The notes under the pieces: generated by a model
What the model was told of the DNA's origin: nothing
The model's database searches: none
What the model saw: the letters and a program-made list of their open reading frames with translations, nothing else
NCBI GenBank assembly: GCA_017311185.1
Contig: JAESUZ010000990.1
Location: 682,001-746,000 of the forward strand
Reading direction: 5' to 3'
Origin: Proteles cristata cristata
Taxonomy: Eukaryota; Chordata; Mammalia; Carnivora; Hyaenidae
DNA length: 64,000 bases
Part shown: piece by piece, positions 12,437-23,419 of the stretch
Position numbering within the stretch: position 1 is the first letter of the stretch
How the letters are laid out: each line of letters opens with the position of its first letter
Position numbers and translations under genes: made by a program

Positions 12437-12502
12437 CATAATTTTATGCATGACATAAAATGTGTATTACATAATTTTAAGCATGACATAAAATGTGTAT
12501 TA
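12437..12502 (+). repeat. 33-bp tandem duplication
   Basis: Two head-to-tail copies, 12437-12469 and 12470-12502, each starting cataatttta and ending tgtgtatta, differing at one base (t versus a at copy position 11). It lies directly after the truncated SINE. Confidence 0.97.
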
Positions 12503-12575
12503 AGTTATTTATGTTGTTGTAGTAAGTATAACATGATAACCATTTATTTCTTTGAAAATGGGCATTATTTCAAGA

Positions 12576-13620
12576 TAAAATGTTCTGCACAGTGAAGGAT
12601 ACAATTAGCAAAATTAAAAGACAACTGATGCAATGGAAGAAGATACTTGCAAATGATATATCAGATAAAGAGTTTGTTTCCAAAATCTATAAAGAATGTG
12701 TCAAATTCAACACCCAAAAAACAAATAATTCAATGAAGAAATGGGCAAAAGACATGAACAAACACTTCTCCAAAGAAGACATGCAGATGGCCAACAGACA
12801 CATGAAACAATGCTCATCATTGCTCATTATCAGGGAAATACAAATCAAAACCACATTGAGAGACCACCTCACACCTGTCAAAATGGCTAACATTAACAAT
12901 TCAGGCAACAACCAGTGTTTGTGAGGACACAGAGAAAGAGGAACACTTTTGGGCTGCTGGTGGGAATGCAAAATGGTACAGCCACTTTGGAAAACAGTCT
13001 GGAGGTTCCTCGAAACATTAAAAATAAAACTACCCTATGACCCTCCAATTGCTCTACTAGGTATTTATCCAAAGGATATAAAAATGTTGATTTAAGAGCA
13101 CATGCACGCCAATGTATAGCAGCACTGCCAGCAATAGCCAAGGTATGGAAAGAGCCCAAATGTTCATCGACCGAAGAACAGATAAAGAAGATGTAGCATA
13201 TATACATACAATGAAATGTTACGTGGCAATCACAAAGAATAAAATCTTGCCATTTGCAACAATGTGGATGGAAATAGAGTGTATTATGCTAAGCAAAATA
13301 AGTTAGAGAAAGACAAATATCATATGACATCACTCATATGTGGAATTTAGAAAACAAAACAAATGAACATAGGGGAAGGAAAACAAAGTAAGATAAAAAC
13401 AGAGAGGAATACAAACCATAAATACAAAGAACAAACTGAGGGCTGCTGGAGAGGTGTTGGCTGGGAGGAGGGACTAAATGGGTGATGGGCATTAAGGAGG
13501 CCACTTGCTGGGATGAGCACTGGATGTTATATATAGGTGATGAGTCACTTAATTCTGTTCCTGAAATCATTATTACAGTATATGTTAACTAACTTGGATT
13601 TAAATAAAAATATATTTAGA
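12576..13620 (+). mobile_element. L1 3' end (ORF2 C-terminus plus 3' UTR), decayed
   Basis: A 5'-truncated LINE-1. Frame 12580-12924 encodes an ORF2 C-terminal segment with typical blocks ([44 protein letters not shown]). Later blocks lie in shifted frames: 'PLW' and 'LPYD' equivalents at about 12975-13040 and 'MW.EIE' at about 13260. The end is a carnivore-type 3' UTR (ggtgatgggcattaaggagg...ggatgagcactggatgttat) and an AAATAAAAAT tail near 13600. Frameshifts make it a dead and fairly old copy. It lacks the endonuclease and reverse transcriptase parts. Confidence 0.93.
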
Positions 13621-13955
13621 TATGTCTTTGAGTTTTGACAAACTTGTTAACTATATCTTCTCACCTTCACTGACTTCATTGTGAAGAAAACAGGGCTAAA
13701 ACCTGTTAATATTTCTGGTCAGACTAGACATCATATCAAAATTCCAAGACAAGATGAAATACTAGAGTGGCATGTTTCAATGATTAAAGAACAAACACGC
13801 TTTTAAAAAACAAGAAAATGTCTGGTAACTATACTCACTTTAATAAAATATAGCCAAACAAACACATTGGCAAAACCTACCATCTAGAGGTGATAATTGG
13901 TATTTTGCTTATTTTTAACAATAAATAAAATAAGCAAATATATAGTGTCTACTTT

Positions 13956-14168
13956 TTTTTAATGTTTTATTTATTTCTAGGAGAGAGAGAGAGAGACAGC
14001 GTGAGCAGGGGAGGGTCAGAGAGAGAAGAAGTCACAGACTGAAGCAGGCTCCAGGCTCTGAGCTGGCAGTCAGCACAGAGCCCGTCGCGGGGCTTGAACC
14101 CACGAACCGCGAGACCATGACCCAAGCGAAAGTCAGACGCTTAACCGACTAAGCCACCCAGGTGCCCC
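13956..14168 (-). mobile_element. Young tRNA-Lys SINE
   Basis: Minus-strand copy of the CTAGAAATAAATAAAA subfamily. TSDs are tatagtgtctactttt (from 13941) and tatagtgtctatttta (from 14169), with one mismatch apart from the tail-merged end. Head and B-box region are intact. Confidence 0.95.
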
Positions 14169-14297
14169 TATAGTGTCTATTTTATAATCTGCTATAACGC
14201 TCTAATATCATTGAAAATTAAGTCTGTAAAAATAAATCAGCAAGATAATGAATACACCAATAGAAAAGTAAATTTAACTTCAAAAACCAGTAGTCAG

Positions 14298-14513
14298 AGG
14301 GGCGCCTGGATGCCTCAGTCAGTTAAATGTCCATCCCCTCGTTTTGGCTCAAGTTTTCTTGGCTTCATAAGTTCAAGTACCATGTCAAGCCATCCACTGG
14401 CAGCATGGAGCCTGCTTGGGGATTCTCTCTCTCCCTCTCTTTCTCTCTGCCCTTCCCCTACTCACACTGTCTCTGTCTCTCTCCAAATAAATAAACTTAA
14501 AGAATTTTAAAAA
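14298..14513 (+). mobile_element. tRNA-Lys SINE, diverged core
   Basis: Head ggggcgcctggatgcctcag is present, but the B-box region is degraded ('aagttcaagtaccatg'). The CT block and AAATAAATAAAC tail are intact. The open frame at 14211-14510 is a reading of this repeat. Confidence 0.93.
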
Positions 14514-14797
14514 AATGGTAACCCAAGGTAATATTTAAAATCAGCATAGGAACTGTCTAATCAGAATAAGCAAGTTAATAAGAGCAGATCTAGACTGAGA
14601 TATCATACTAGAGTAAGATATACTAACTACAAAAAAACCCCCCATATTTTCTGTACAGTTGACAAATGGAATTTAAAGTTACAGCGTCCTGAAATAGCTT
14701 GGCTATAGGAAAATTGACAGTGTCATACATCATTCTTGTGAGTGTAAATCTATTCAGTTTTGGGTAGAAATAGGTCTAAATTTATAAAAATATTTTT

Positions 14798-15022
14798 ATT
14801 TTATTTTTTTTATAAATGTTTTATTTACTTCTAGGAGAGAGAGAGAGAGACAGCGTGAGCAGGGGAGGGTCAGAGAGAGAGGGAGTCACAGACTGAAACA
14901 AGCTCCAGGCTCCGAGCTGGCAGTCAGCACAGAGCCCGACGCGGGGTTCGAACCCACGAACCGCTAGATCATGACCTAAGTGAAAGTCGGACGCTTAACC
15001 GACTAAGCCACCCAGGCGCACC
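14798..15022 (-). mobile_element. Young tRNA-Lys SINE
   Basis: Near-consensus minus-strand copy of the CTAGAAATAAAT subfamily, with a 15-bp TSD tataaaaatattttt at 14783-14797 and 15023-15037. Boxes A and B are preserved; the B box reads GGTTCGAACCCC on the plus strand. Confidence 0.96.
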
Positions 15023-15037
15023 TATAAAAATATTTTT

Positions 15038-18000
15038 AAAAAGCTTTCCACTAGATGATTCTACTCTAAAAATTTATTCCAAGGTAATAATCATTGTAGT
15101 CAATTCTGTTTCTTTCTTCAGTGTCTTATCAGTTAAAAAATTAGCAAGCCACCTACATGTGCAATAATATGGAATAATAGGGAATAGTAAATATTGTATT
15201 TACTATATGGAGAGAATTTTACAAAAGTTATGTAAGTTGGTCACTGAAGAATTTGAAAAATACTATTAAAGATAAAAAAATGAGTAAACAGAATTATATC
15301 ACATTCTTAAATCTCTTCCGTTTGTTAAAGATGTTATTTTTTTCAAATCAGATTTAAAACTTAAAAACTAGAGGACTTGATTCCATAACAGATATTGAAG
15401 GATATAATTTAAAGAATAATCAAAAACATCTTTATTGGAAACAAGATGTAGACAGAAAAGAATTTGACAGTGCATGTTGTTTTATTTTTTAGAAAAAAAA
15501 TAGAAAGGAAGAGAAGGAGGGAGGAAGAAAATAGGAAGAAAGAGAAGGAGGGAGGGATAGGTCAACATTTGGTCTTTGGTGTTCCATAAACATAATTTAG
15601 TGCCATATCATTCCTTGCTATTCTTTTTATTATACAATTTTCATGCATTTACTCTGTTTTCATGCAACATAGGAAATTTAAAAATTTTTTATGGTTGAAC
15701 ATTTAGCAATGTCAAAGTTACCAGAAAAATCTATGGAAGTACATTATGCACTTTGACAATAATTAGCTTCTGGAAACTTGATGGGGATACATGTGTTATA
15801 AGGAGATTTCTGACTGCAAATTGTTCAAATTACCTGATTTTAAGTCTTACATTTAAAAAGGTCTGCCTTCCGACCTTATGGGGTTTCTGTGAATAGTAAA
15901 TGTTTTTCCTTTCCCCAATAGTGTTTGTAAATAAAAAGCAATAAATAACACATAATATCTTTATTGCCATTTTTATATCTATGTGACATAAAAGGAAAGA
16001 AAAACAACTATCTTTCATGGTTTGCTGTTGGCAAAGCATTGAGAAATACACAATGATCACTTCCAAATAGATATTTTGTAATCTCATTGGAGTAAAACTT
16101 TTGAACCTACAATACAATTTACATTGTATAAAAAAATAAATTTTGGTGAGTTTTGACATATGTATATATATACATTTATGTACTCATACTTATGATCAAG
16201 TTTCCTTCTTAAACATTATAATAGTTTCCATTTATTATTTGTTATATGTCAACTATTATGCACAAATTTGTAAAATCATAAAATAGCCCTGCAAAATAGA
16301 AATTTTTGTTATTTTACACAATAACAAATTCTAGATGAGAAACACAGATGACTTGCTCATGATTAAACATAAGTAGATAATAAATAGATAGGTAGACAGA
16401 TAGCAAGAAAGAATAAACCTTTGTTTTTTTAATTACAGCAAAATTTTTCACCCAAGTAATATTTAAAATTAATACAACATTGGCCCAGATATATGAATCG
16501 ATGATAAACTCATTACGTTAAAAAGTTAATTAGCATTTTGCTTACTTTTTTTGAAAGTTACATTAAGAGATGTTTTAATTTGATATTGTATTTTTGATAG
16601 CTCTTGTTTTCTGCTTCTAGCCACTAGGGCGGTAGTATTAGGTAACTGTTATTTATTATTTACATGTTGAAGTATATTTGATTCAGTCCTAAGATAATTT
16701 GATAGTATTTTTAAAAATAAATGATAAAATCCTTTATAAATTGGCAATAATCAATGTTATCACCAATAATCAAATTGGTAAAATAACTATGGTGCTGGAT
16801 GTGTTTTTTATCATCATTTTATTGTGCTTTTTGTAAACTTTTTCTCATAAAAATTGTTAAATGCAAAGATTTAAAGTGAAATACAATTGTAATGGTGAAA
16901 TCACTGACATGATCAGCTTTATGTAACAATAAACAGCCTAACAAAATGATTAGTCACCATTAAGTGTCTGTGAATTTTTGGTGCAGCTTTTTATCTTGCT
17001 GGCCTTCTAAGGACGTGGTCTGACTTCCCTGAAAGCTGAGAGCAACAATGCAGTCTGGTTCCCTCTCTCCTAAATTTTGCTTTTCTCTACCAGTATTTTG
17101 ACCTTTGAGTCAAGCACACTTAGGTAACAAGATAATGAAGCTATAAGGCCAAGGAGCCTTCTTGACTTTTTGTTAGTACTCTGTCTTTGGTACATCATTA
17201 TGTCTGGTAAGACAGCTGAGTATTTTATAACATTTTAAATAACACTCTGTATTGCTGACTCATAGGCAATTCATTGCTTATCATGAGCGTCACACAACAG
17301 ATAAGTGAATCACAGCAGAGAGCTCTAAAGAGCTCTGCTGGGAAAACAGCCTGCCTGGGAATAGCAGGCGGAATGCACTTTCCCCATTCTTTATAGAGGC
17401 AACTCTTAGCTAATACATATACCGCTCACTTCATTTTTTTAAAAGTGCTCTCACTTTTCAGGGCTTCTGCATGTCTATCAGCCTACTGCAGGTTGTCAAA
17501 CACAAGAGACAAGGGTCCAGCCAGAAAGCCACCAGAGACAGAAGAGGTTTCGGAGACAAATCATGTTAAAAGTCACCAATAAATCTGCTACTTTATGCAT
17601 ACATTCCCTTATATTATGCTAATACTATATCAAATATTTCTTGGGCGGGGCTAGGACATGTAAGGCTGTTTTAAGCAAGAATATTTCATTTCCAGGAAAA
17701 GGGCAAAAAGCACACTACATGAAAATAAAAATAATATTTTATTTTAGTAATAACTATAACATAATAAATAGATTTCCTCTGATGTTTATGATGGTAGAAA
17801 ACAAAGCATGCAATATATGATTCAATGTTATTATTTTCGTTTTTTGTGATGATCAGTTATTGGAAACAATATTTGCCAGTTACTATAGTATATATTTCAT
17901 AGTCACAAGTCTTTATAATTGGTGCAGTCATTAAATTTTATAAGTGAAAAGCTTAATTGCAAGAAGTAACATACCTTTTTATTCAGTAATGAAGCTGAAG

Positions 18001-18700
18001 CCTTCCTGAGAACAAAAGTTGTGCTTTTTCTACCAACCCACCAATTTTATAAAATCTGATGATATTCAGACTTCATTTTCTTTTATTTTTCCTTAAGATC
18101 TACTTTATGTATTTTCACTAATTAGTCTAATAAAACACTGCAATAATATTAAGAAGACAAATGCATGATTTGGTCATTCTATTTTTTATTCCTACATTAG
18201 TTACTGTAATTCCCCGTATCAGTTTGGCTGGTTTTAACTTTCCTAATCAGTTTTTGTTTAGGAGAATCTCATATGAATTGTATGCATCTCTATCATAACA
18301 GTGTATTGATAATGCCCCAGATCCTTCCATGGCTGTGTAGAAGACATGCGTTGGTATAGCTACATCCATCAACATGTCATTGTTAATCACAACACTAGCT
18401 AGACCTAGTGGATATTCTATGATTTATCTATTGAAAATTTAATAAACTGATGACTTCACAGGTACTTAAATAGCATTTCTGGATCTAAAACTTTAAGAAA
18501 CAGTAAACAAATTAACATTTGCACTCATCTAAGCTTTGTAAATATTTCAGCTAGTCTGGTGTTTTGCCTGCAAGCTAACCATTTCAATCCCATTTTAATT
18601 TGTAATTTATTACTTGTTTAACTAAGAAATAAACTATTTTGCAAAGTGCAGCAAACTTCAGAACATTATCGATATATTAAAAGGATGAAAGATATATGTA
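15038..18700. other. SINE-free, mostly unique DNA
   Basis: No gene recognised. A purine-rich gaaggaggga-type patch lies at about 15490-15560. The segment 16980-17560 is visibly less AT-rich than its flanks and contains no repeat that I recognise. The open frame 15830-16159 (minus) has no recognisable domain. Confidence 0.5.
16225..16375 (-). mobile_element. MIR-like fragment
   Basis: 'ccctgcaaaatagaaatttttgttattttacac...gatgagaaacacagatgacttgctcatgattaaacataagtag' matches the layout of the reverse-complement MIR core (bcattttacagatgaggaaac...aagtgacttgcccaaggtcac...agtaag). Diverged. Confidence 0.6.
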
Positions 18701-18715
18701 TGTTAAGAAATTGCA

Positions 18716-18904
18716 GGGGCGCATGGGTGGCTCAGTTGGTTGAGCATCTGACTTTGGCTCAGGTCATAATCTCACGATTTGTGAGTTCAAGCCCCACATG
18801 TGTCTCTGTGCTTACAAGCTCAGAGCCTGGAGCCTGCTTTGGACCCTCTCTCTCTGCCCTTCCCCGCCTCATGCTCTGTCTCTCTCAAAAATAAATATGT
18901 AAAA
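18716..18904 (+). mobile_element. tRNA-Lys SINE
   Basis: Head ggggcgcatgggtggctcag, degraded B box, CT block and tail AAATAAATATGTAAAA. Short TSD aaattgca on each side (about 18708-18715; again from 18908). The plus-strand frame at 18646-18894 is a repeat translation. Confidence 0.95.
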
Positions 18905-19362
18905 AAAAAATTGCAGTAAAAACAGAATATATTCTGTTAAAGACCTGGTAAGTTTGTACTCCATCGTATCTAAAACAATTCCAAACAAACATTATAGCCA
19001 AATAAATAACCATTTCTGGGTCCTTAGCAAATATTCAGGTCTGAAGATAAAAGTACCTTCAGGGAACGTTCATATTGGAACTTGCCACAGAATGAAGTTG
19101 CAGTGTTTTTATTCATGACCATCAAAGGGACACTTGATATCTGTAATTAAAGTCACTAAGGAAAGAAAATGTTAATAAACCATGTTGGATATATTAAAAA
19201 AAGCAATCTCATGAGAATTGAAAAGAATAGAGATGAGAAAACAACCCAGGAAGCTTTTCTACAGGTAGTTGAAGGCAGAGTTCAAAAAGAAAAACAAAAA
19301 TTGGGAAAGGCTTGTCAATAACGGAGAGAGGGAAGAGTTCATAAAGAATTCAAAAAATGTGT

Positions 19363-19573
19363 GGGGCACCTGGGTGACTCAGTCGATTAAGTGTATGACT
19401 CTTGATTTTGGCTCAGGTCATGACATGATTTCATGGTTCATAAAATCGAGCCCCCCATGTGGGCTTTGCCCTGACAGGCAGAGCTGGCTTGGAATTCTCG
19501 CTTTTGCCCTGACCTTCCCCCACCCCCCCCATTCTCTCTCTCTGCCAAGATAAATTAACATTAAAAAATTTTT
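19363..19573 (+). mobile_element. tRNA-Lys SINE, older, carries a second SINE in its tail
   Basis: Head ggggcacctgggtgactcag, a modified core, a C-run (ccccaccccccccatt) within the CT-rich third, and a tail of A/T-rich sequence. The next SINE has inserted into this tail. Confidence 0.94.
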
Positions 19574-19585
19574 AAAAATATTTTA

Positions 19586-19786
19586 GGGGCGCCTTGGTGG
19601 CTCAGTCGGTCGAGCGCCGACTTCAGCTCGAGTCATGATATCACGGTTCATGGGTTCGAGCCTTGCATCAGGCTCTGTGCTGACAGCTCAGAGCCTGGAG
19701 CCTGTTTCAGATTCTGTGTCTCCCTCTCTCTCTGACCCTCCCCTTCTCATGCTGTCTCTCTCTCAAAAATAAATAAAACATTTTTT
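19586..19786 (+). mobile_element. tRNA-Lys SINE inserted in the previous SINE's tail
   Basis: Near-consensus head ggggcgccttggtggctcag with AAATAAATAAAACA tail. TSD-like flanks aaaaatatttta (about 19574-19585) and aaaattatttta (19787-19798) derive from the older SINE's A-rich end, giving two SINEs in the same orientation. Confidence 0.95.
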
Positions 19787-20311
19787 AAAATTATTTTAAA
19801 TAATATTTAAAATATCAATATTGAGGAGAAGATCAATGAAACTGAAAACTCAGAAATTGAAAAGATTAGGGGAAGATTAACTTATCTGGGCAACAATCCA
19901 AAGGTTAATTGCTGTGCAGACTGAGGTTATCATCTTGTCAAGAGATACTTGACATCACCCACCTGAAGGAAAATTATACTCATTGCTCTACAATGAATGA
20001 AATTTTACTGCTACATCTAATAATAGTACCTTTATAGAGAAAATTACCCTCAAGTTTTCAATTGAAGAGGGACCCCCAAGTGATGAAGAAAGACACGATA
20101 AACCTACCCTGCGTTGGAGTTGGCTGGGCATAAAACAAGGAGAAAATTTCTAGTTTATACAATAAATACAACAAATAGACCATAGGTTGTCTTTCTCAGA
20201 TTATGAAAAGGTCCTAACACTTGTGTTTATTATTGTCATTAGTGCCTATTGGTACTGACCAACAGGAAAATAATTAAAATGAATAAAAATGTATATTAAA
20301 AAAGTTAGGTA

Positions 20312-21026
20312 TACAGACAGTCCCTGACTTACGGTGGTTTGGTGATTTTTTTATTCTATTATGGCGTAAAGGTGATACGAACTCAGTAGAAACCTTACTT
20401 CTAATTTTGAATCTGGATCCTTTCCCAAGCTAATGATATGTGGTATGATGCTCTCTCATGATGCTGGGTATCGGCAGGGAGCTGCGCCTCCCACTCGGTC
20501 ATGAGACCATGAAGGCGAACAGTCAGTCCACTTACAATCATGCCATATCTATACCTCCATTCAGTTTGTTATTCTGGGGACAGTATTCAATAAATTACAT
20601 GAGATATTTATTATAAAGTAGGCCTTGTGTTAGATGATTTTGCCCAACTGTAGGCTAATGTAAGTTTGTTGAGCATGTTTTAGGTGTACTAATCTCTGAT
20701 GATCAGTGGGTTAGGCATATTAAATGTATTTTCTTTTTTTTTAATTTATTATTTCTAGGAGAGAGAGAGACAGCATGAGCAGGGGAGGGTCAGAGAGAGA
20801 GGGTGTCACAGACTGAAACAGGTTCCAGGCTCTGAGCTGGCAGTCAGCACAGAGCCCGACACGGGGCTCGAACCCACGAACCACAAGATCATGACCTAAG
20901 CAAAAGTCAGATGCTTAACCGACTAAGCCACCCAGGCGCCCCTAAATGTATTTTCAACATAGTATATTTTCCACTTAAATGGGTTTATCAGGACTTAATC
21001 CTATTGTGAGTTAAGGAAGATGTGTA
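20312..21026. mobile_element. Tigger/mariner-like DNA transposon, split by a SINE
   Basis: The left end tacagacagtccctgacttac is an imperfect inverted repeat of the right end (gtgagttaaggaagatgtgta read backwards), and both abut TA, the usual Tc1/mariner target. Inner text ('acggtggtttgg', 'ggtgatacgaactcagtagaaacc', 'gatgctgggtatcggcagggagctg', 'ggtttatcaggacttaatcc') agrees with a non-autonomous Tigger-type family. No transposase frame. About 500 bp remain once the SINE at 20734-20942 and its duplicated site are removed. Superfamily likely, family name not certain. Confidence 0.8.
20734..20942 (-). mobile_element. Young tRNA-Lys SINE nested in the DNA transposon
   Basis: Minus-strand copy with a 13-bp TSD taaatgtattttc at 20721-20733 and 20943-20955. 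The site lies inside the Tigger-like element, so the SINE is the later event. Confidence 0.96.
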
Positions 21027-21216
21027 CTTATTTCCAATGAAGTTAAAAAGCACTATTTGAAGAAAGTGTATGTCAGTATATGTTCAGTCCTGGGTGCTTT
21101 GAAAGAGGGAATATATAGAAAGTTATTCATGGATTGGTGGTATCAAGCTATTCAGAGGAAAGGTAATAAGACTGAGGTCCAGAGACTTGCTTCAGTATGA
21201 AAACCGAAGCATACAC

Positions 21217-21444
21217 CCGTGCCTGGGTGGCTCAGTCGGTTGAGCATCCAACTTCAGCTCAGGTCATGATCTCACAGCTTGTAGGTTTGAGCCCCGAGTT
21301 GGGGCTCAGGGCCTGAAGTCTACTTTGGTCTCTGTGTCTCCCTCTGTCTCTACACATCACTTGCTCATATTCTGTGACTCTCCCTGTCTCTCTCTCACTC
21401 TCAAAATAAATTGACATAAGTTAAAAAAAGAAAAAAAAAGAAAA
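21217..21444 (+). mobile_element. tRNA-Lys SINE
   Basis: Head ccgtgcctgggtggctcag, core aggtcatgatctcacagc, an extended CT-rich part and a long A/G tail. Imperfect TSD gaaaaccgaagcatac (from 21200) and gaaaccaaagcatata (from 21445). Confidence 0.94.
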
Positions 21445-21612
21445 GAAACCAAAGCATATAAAACAAATGTGACAAATGTGACAGGTGTGGCATCATGGAA
21501 ACCCACAATTGGGATCTCATTTCAGGAAAGACCTTTTCAACAAACTGTACAAAGTGTATTTAGCTGACAGCCTTTAGCTACAGAATACTTGACATCCCCT
21601 GCAGTGTCTTAT

Positions 21613-21823
21613 TGGTTTTTTAATCTTTATTTTTGAGAGAGAGAGAGAGAGAGAGAGTGAGCAGGGGAAAGGCGGGGGGTGGGGGTGGGGAGGTACAGAG
21701 GATCTAAAGCAGGCTCAGTGCTGATAGCAGATGGCCCCATATGGGGCTTGGACGCGCCAGCCGTGAGATCATGACCTGAGCTGAAGTCAGAAGCTTACCT
21801 GACTGAGCCACCCAGGTGTCCCG
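21613..21823 (-). mobile_element. tRNA-Lys SINE with G-rich expansion
   Basis: Minus-strand copy: tail (taatctttatttttgagag), an (AG)n run, then ggcggggggtgggggtgggg where other copies read gaggggcagagag, then the head ending ccacccaggtgtccc. TSD-like ctgcagtgtctta (left, ending about 21611) and ctgcagtgtttta (right, from 21826). Confidence 0.93.
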
Positions 21824-22524
21824 ACTGCAGTGTTTTAACTGAGGTTGTACACTTCTCAAACAGCTGAAAGAAATGACAACCTAAGATGATGCCTGTGTAG
21901 GCCTCCCTCCCTGCTGTCATCTCCTCTATGGCTATCGTCACAGCTCTCTCAGAGCTTGCCCCAAATTTTCTCAGAGCTGCACTGCAGTCTGAGGCTTGTC
22001 TTACTCCATAGTTTTTTTTTTTTTTTCCCAATTCTCCTTTCACAGATGTCAGACCTACACTGTAGTCTGCCTACCTCTCTCCCTCTTCCCTTTCACCTTT
22101 GTAGATATTATGCCCAATATTTTCTTGCACTTCTTCATCTTCATGTCTGCTTCCAGAACACAACTGACACAATAGGTTTCCTGAGGCTCACTAATAAAAA
22201 GCTCTAAATATGATTCCCTGACTCTTGAAAAAGTAAATACTAATATATTTTATGCGTGTTGGACTCAATAAAGTAATTCACAAAGACTGTGTATAGGCAA
22301 TTGTATTTATAAAAACATAACAAAAATAGCAAGCTGAGAGGTGACCCCATTGGATTCCAGGGGAACATCTCTTCTTGATCTCATCTTGACATCTGTTTCC
22401 AAGTATTTCTGCAGGACCTGGTCATCTCAAACCCCTGGACCCACTGTCTCAAAATCAGAATCAGTTTAGGGGCTGTTCCATAACCAGTGCTGGGGCAGAT
22501 GATGTCGTGTTTTCTTCTATGTAT

Positions 22525-22660
22525 TAGTAAGCCTTCTAGGATATAAGCTCTTCAAGCACAAAACTTCTGTTTATTTTGTTCACTCACGTATGACATGTGC
22601 CAGCAATAGTGCATCATATATAGTAAGTGGTCAATTGATGTTAGTTGAATTAATGAACTA
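22525..22660 (+). mobile_element. L2 3' end fragment
   Basis: 'gccttctaggatataagctcttcaagc...gtttattttgttcactca...' running to 'agtaagtggtcaattgatg' follows the L2 3' consensus (ctagaatgtaagctc...ttgttcact...catagtaggcgctcaataaat). Confidence 0.7.
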
Positions 22661-22732
22661 TTTGTAGGTGATGTTATGCGATGTGGTGATATGTGGGGGA
22701 ATTTGAATCCCTAATACTCAACACAAGTCATG

Positions 22733-22944
22733 TTTATTTTTAAAAATTATTTATTTATTTATTTATTTATTTTGAAAGAGAGTGCACATACATAAGCAGG
22801 AGAGGGACAGAGAAAGAGAGGGAGAAAAAGAGAGAATCTCAAGCAGTCTCTGCGACACAGGGCTCGATCTGACAAACTGTGAGATCATGACCTAAGCTGG
22901 GATCAACTGTCTGACACTTAACCAACTGAGCCACCCAGGGGACC
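22733..22944 (-). mobile_element. tRNA-Lys SINE
   Basis: Minus-strand copy with a (TTTA)n tail on the left and the head ending ccacccaggggaccc. TSD pair caacacaagtcatg (22719-22732) and caacataagctacc (from 22945), with three mismatches, so old. Confidence 0.93.
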
Positions 22945-23102
22945 CAACATAAGCTACCTTTGTACCTAACATACACAGGTTTGGCTGGGAAATATGAGGG
23001 AATATACAAAGTGGAATATATGTTAGTAGACAAAGCAAATAAAGCTGGAACAGGCATATCTGAAACTGGGTTATTTCTTTGCATATAAGACTGATAATGT
23101 AA

Positions 23103-23268
23103 GGGGAGCGTGGGTGGTTCCAGCAGTTAAACATCAGACTCTTGATTTTGGCTCAGGTCATGATCTCATGGTTTCTGAGTTTGAGCCCCAGCTTTGAGCC
23201 TGCTTGAGATTCTGTCTCTCCTTCTCTCTTCCTGTTTTCTATGTGCACTTTCTCTCTCAAAATAAATA
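23103..23268 (+). mobile_element. tRNA-Lys SINE, internally deleted
   Basis: Head ggggagcgtgggtggttcc. The core jumps from 'gagccccagc' to 'tttgagcctgcttgagattctg', missing the usual 'ggctctgtgctgacagctcagagcctgg'. Tail AAATAAATAAT. No clear TSD. Confidence 0.92.
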
Positions 23269-23359
23269 ATATTTTGAGTAATAGCACTAAGCATGATAGT
23301 GAGCTACAAAGTCCAATAAAACATATATCTTACTCTTAAAAATCTTGTAGAATAATTGG

Positions 23360-23409
23360 TGAGTGTGTGTGTGTGTGTGTGTGCGTGCGCGCGCACGCGT
23401 GTGCGCGAT
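23360..23409. repeat. (GT)n-(GC)n alternating purine/pyrimidine tract
   Basis: gtgagtgtgtgtgtgtgtgtgtgtgtgcg passes into gcgcgcgcacgcgtgtgcgcg. Alternating purine-pyrimidine, with a CpG-rich right half that is exceptional in this AT-rich region. Confidence 0.95.
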
Positions 23410-23419
23410 ACGCAAATCA

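Noticed and set aside
18646..18894. Recurring 60-95-codon frames with a WVAQLVK/AQVMISQF-like peptide (also at 19269, 31935, 44929, 60279, 62872)
   Set aside because: They translate the same tRNA-Lys SINE head and core in one frame, in both orientations. There is no gene structure, and the similarity is repeat-derived.
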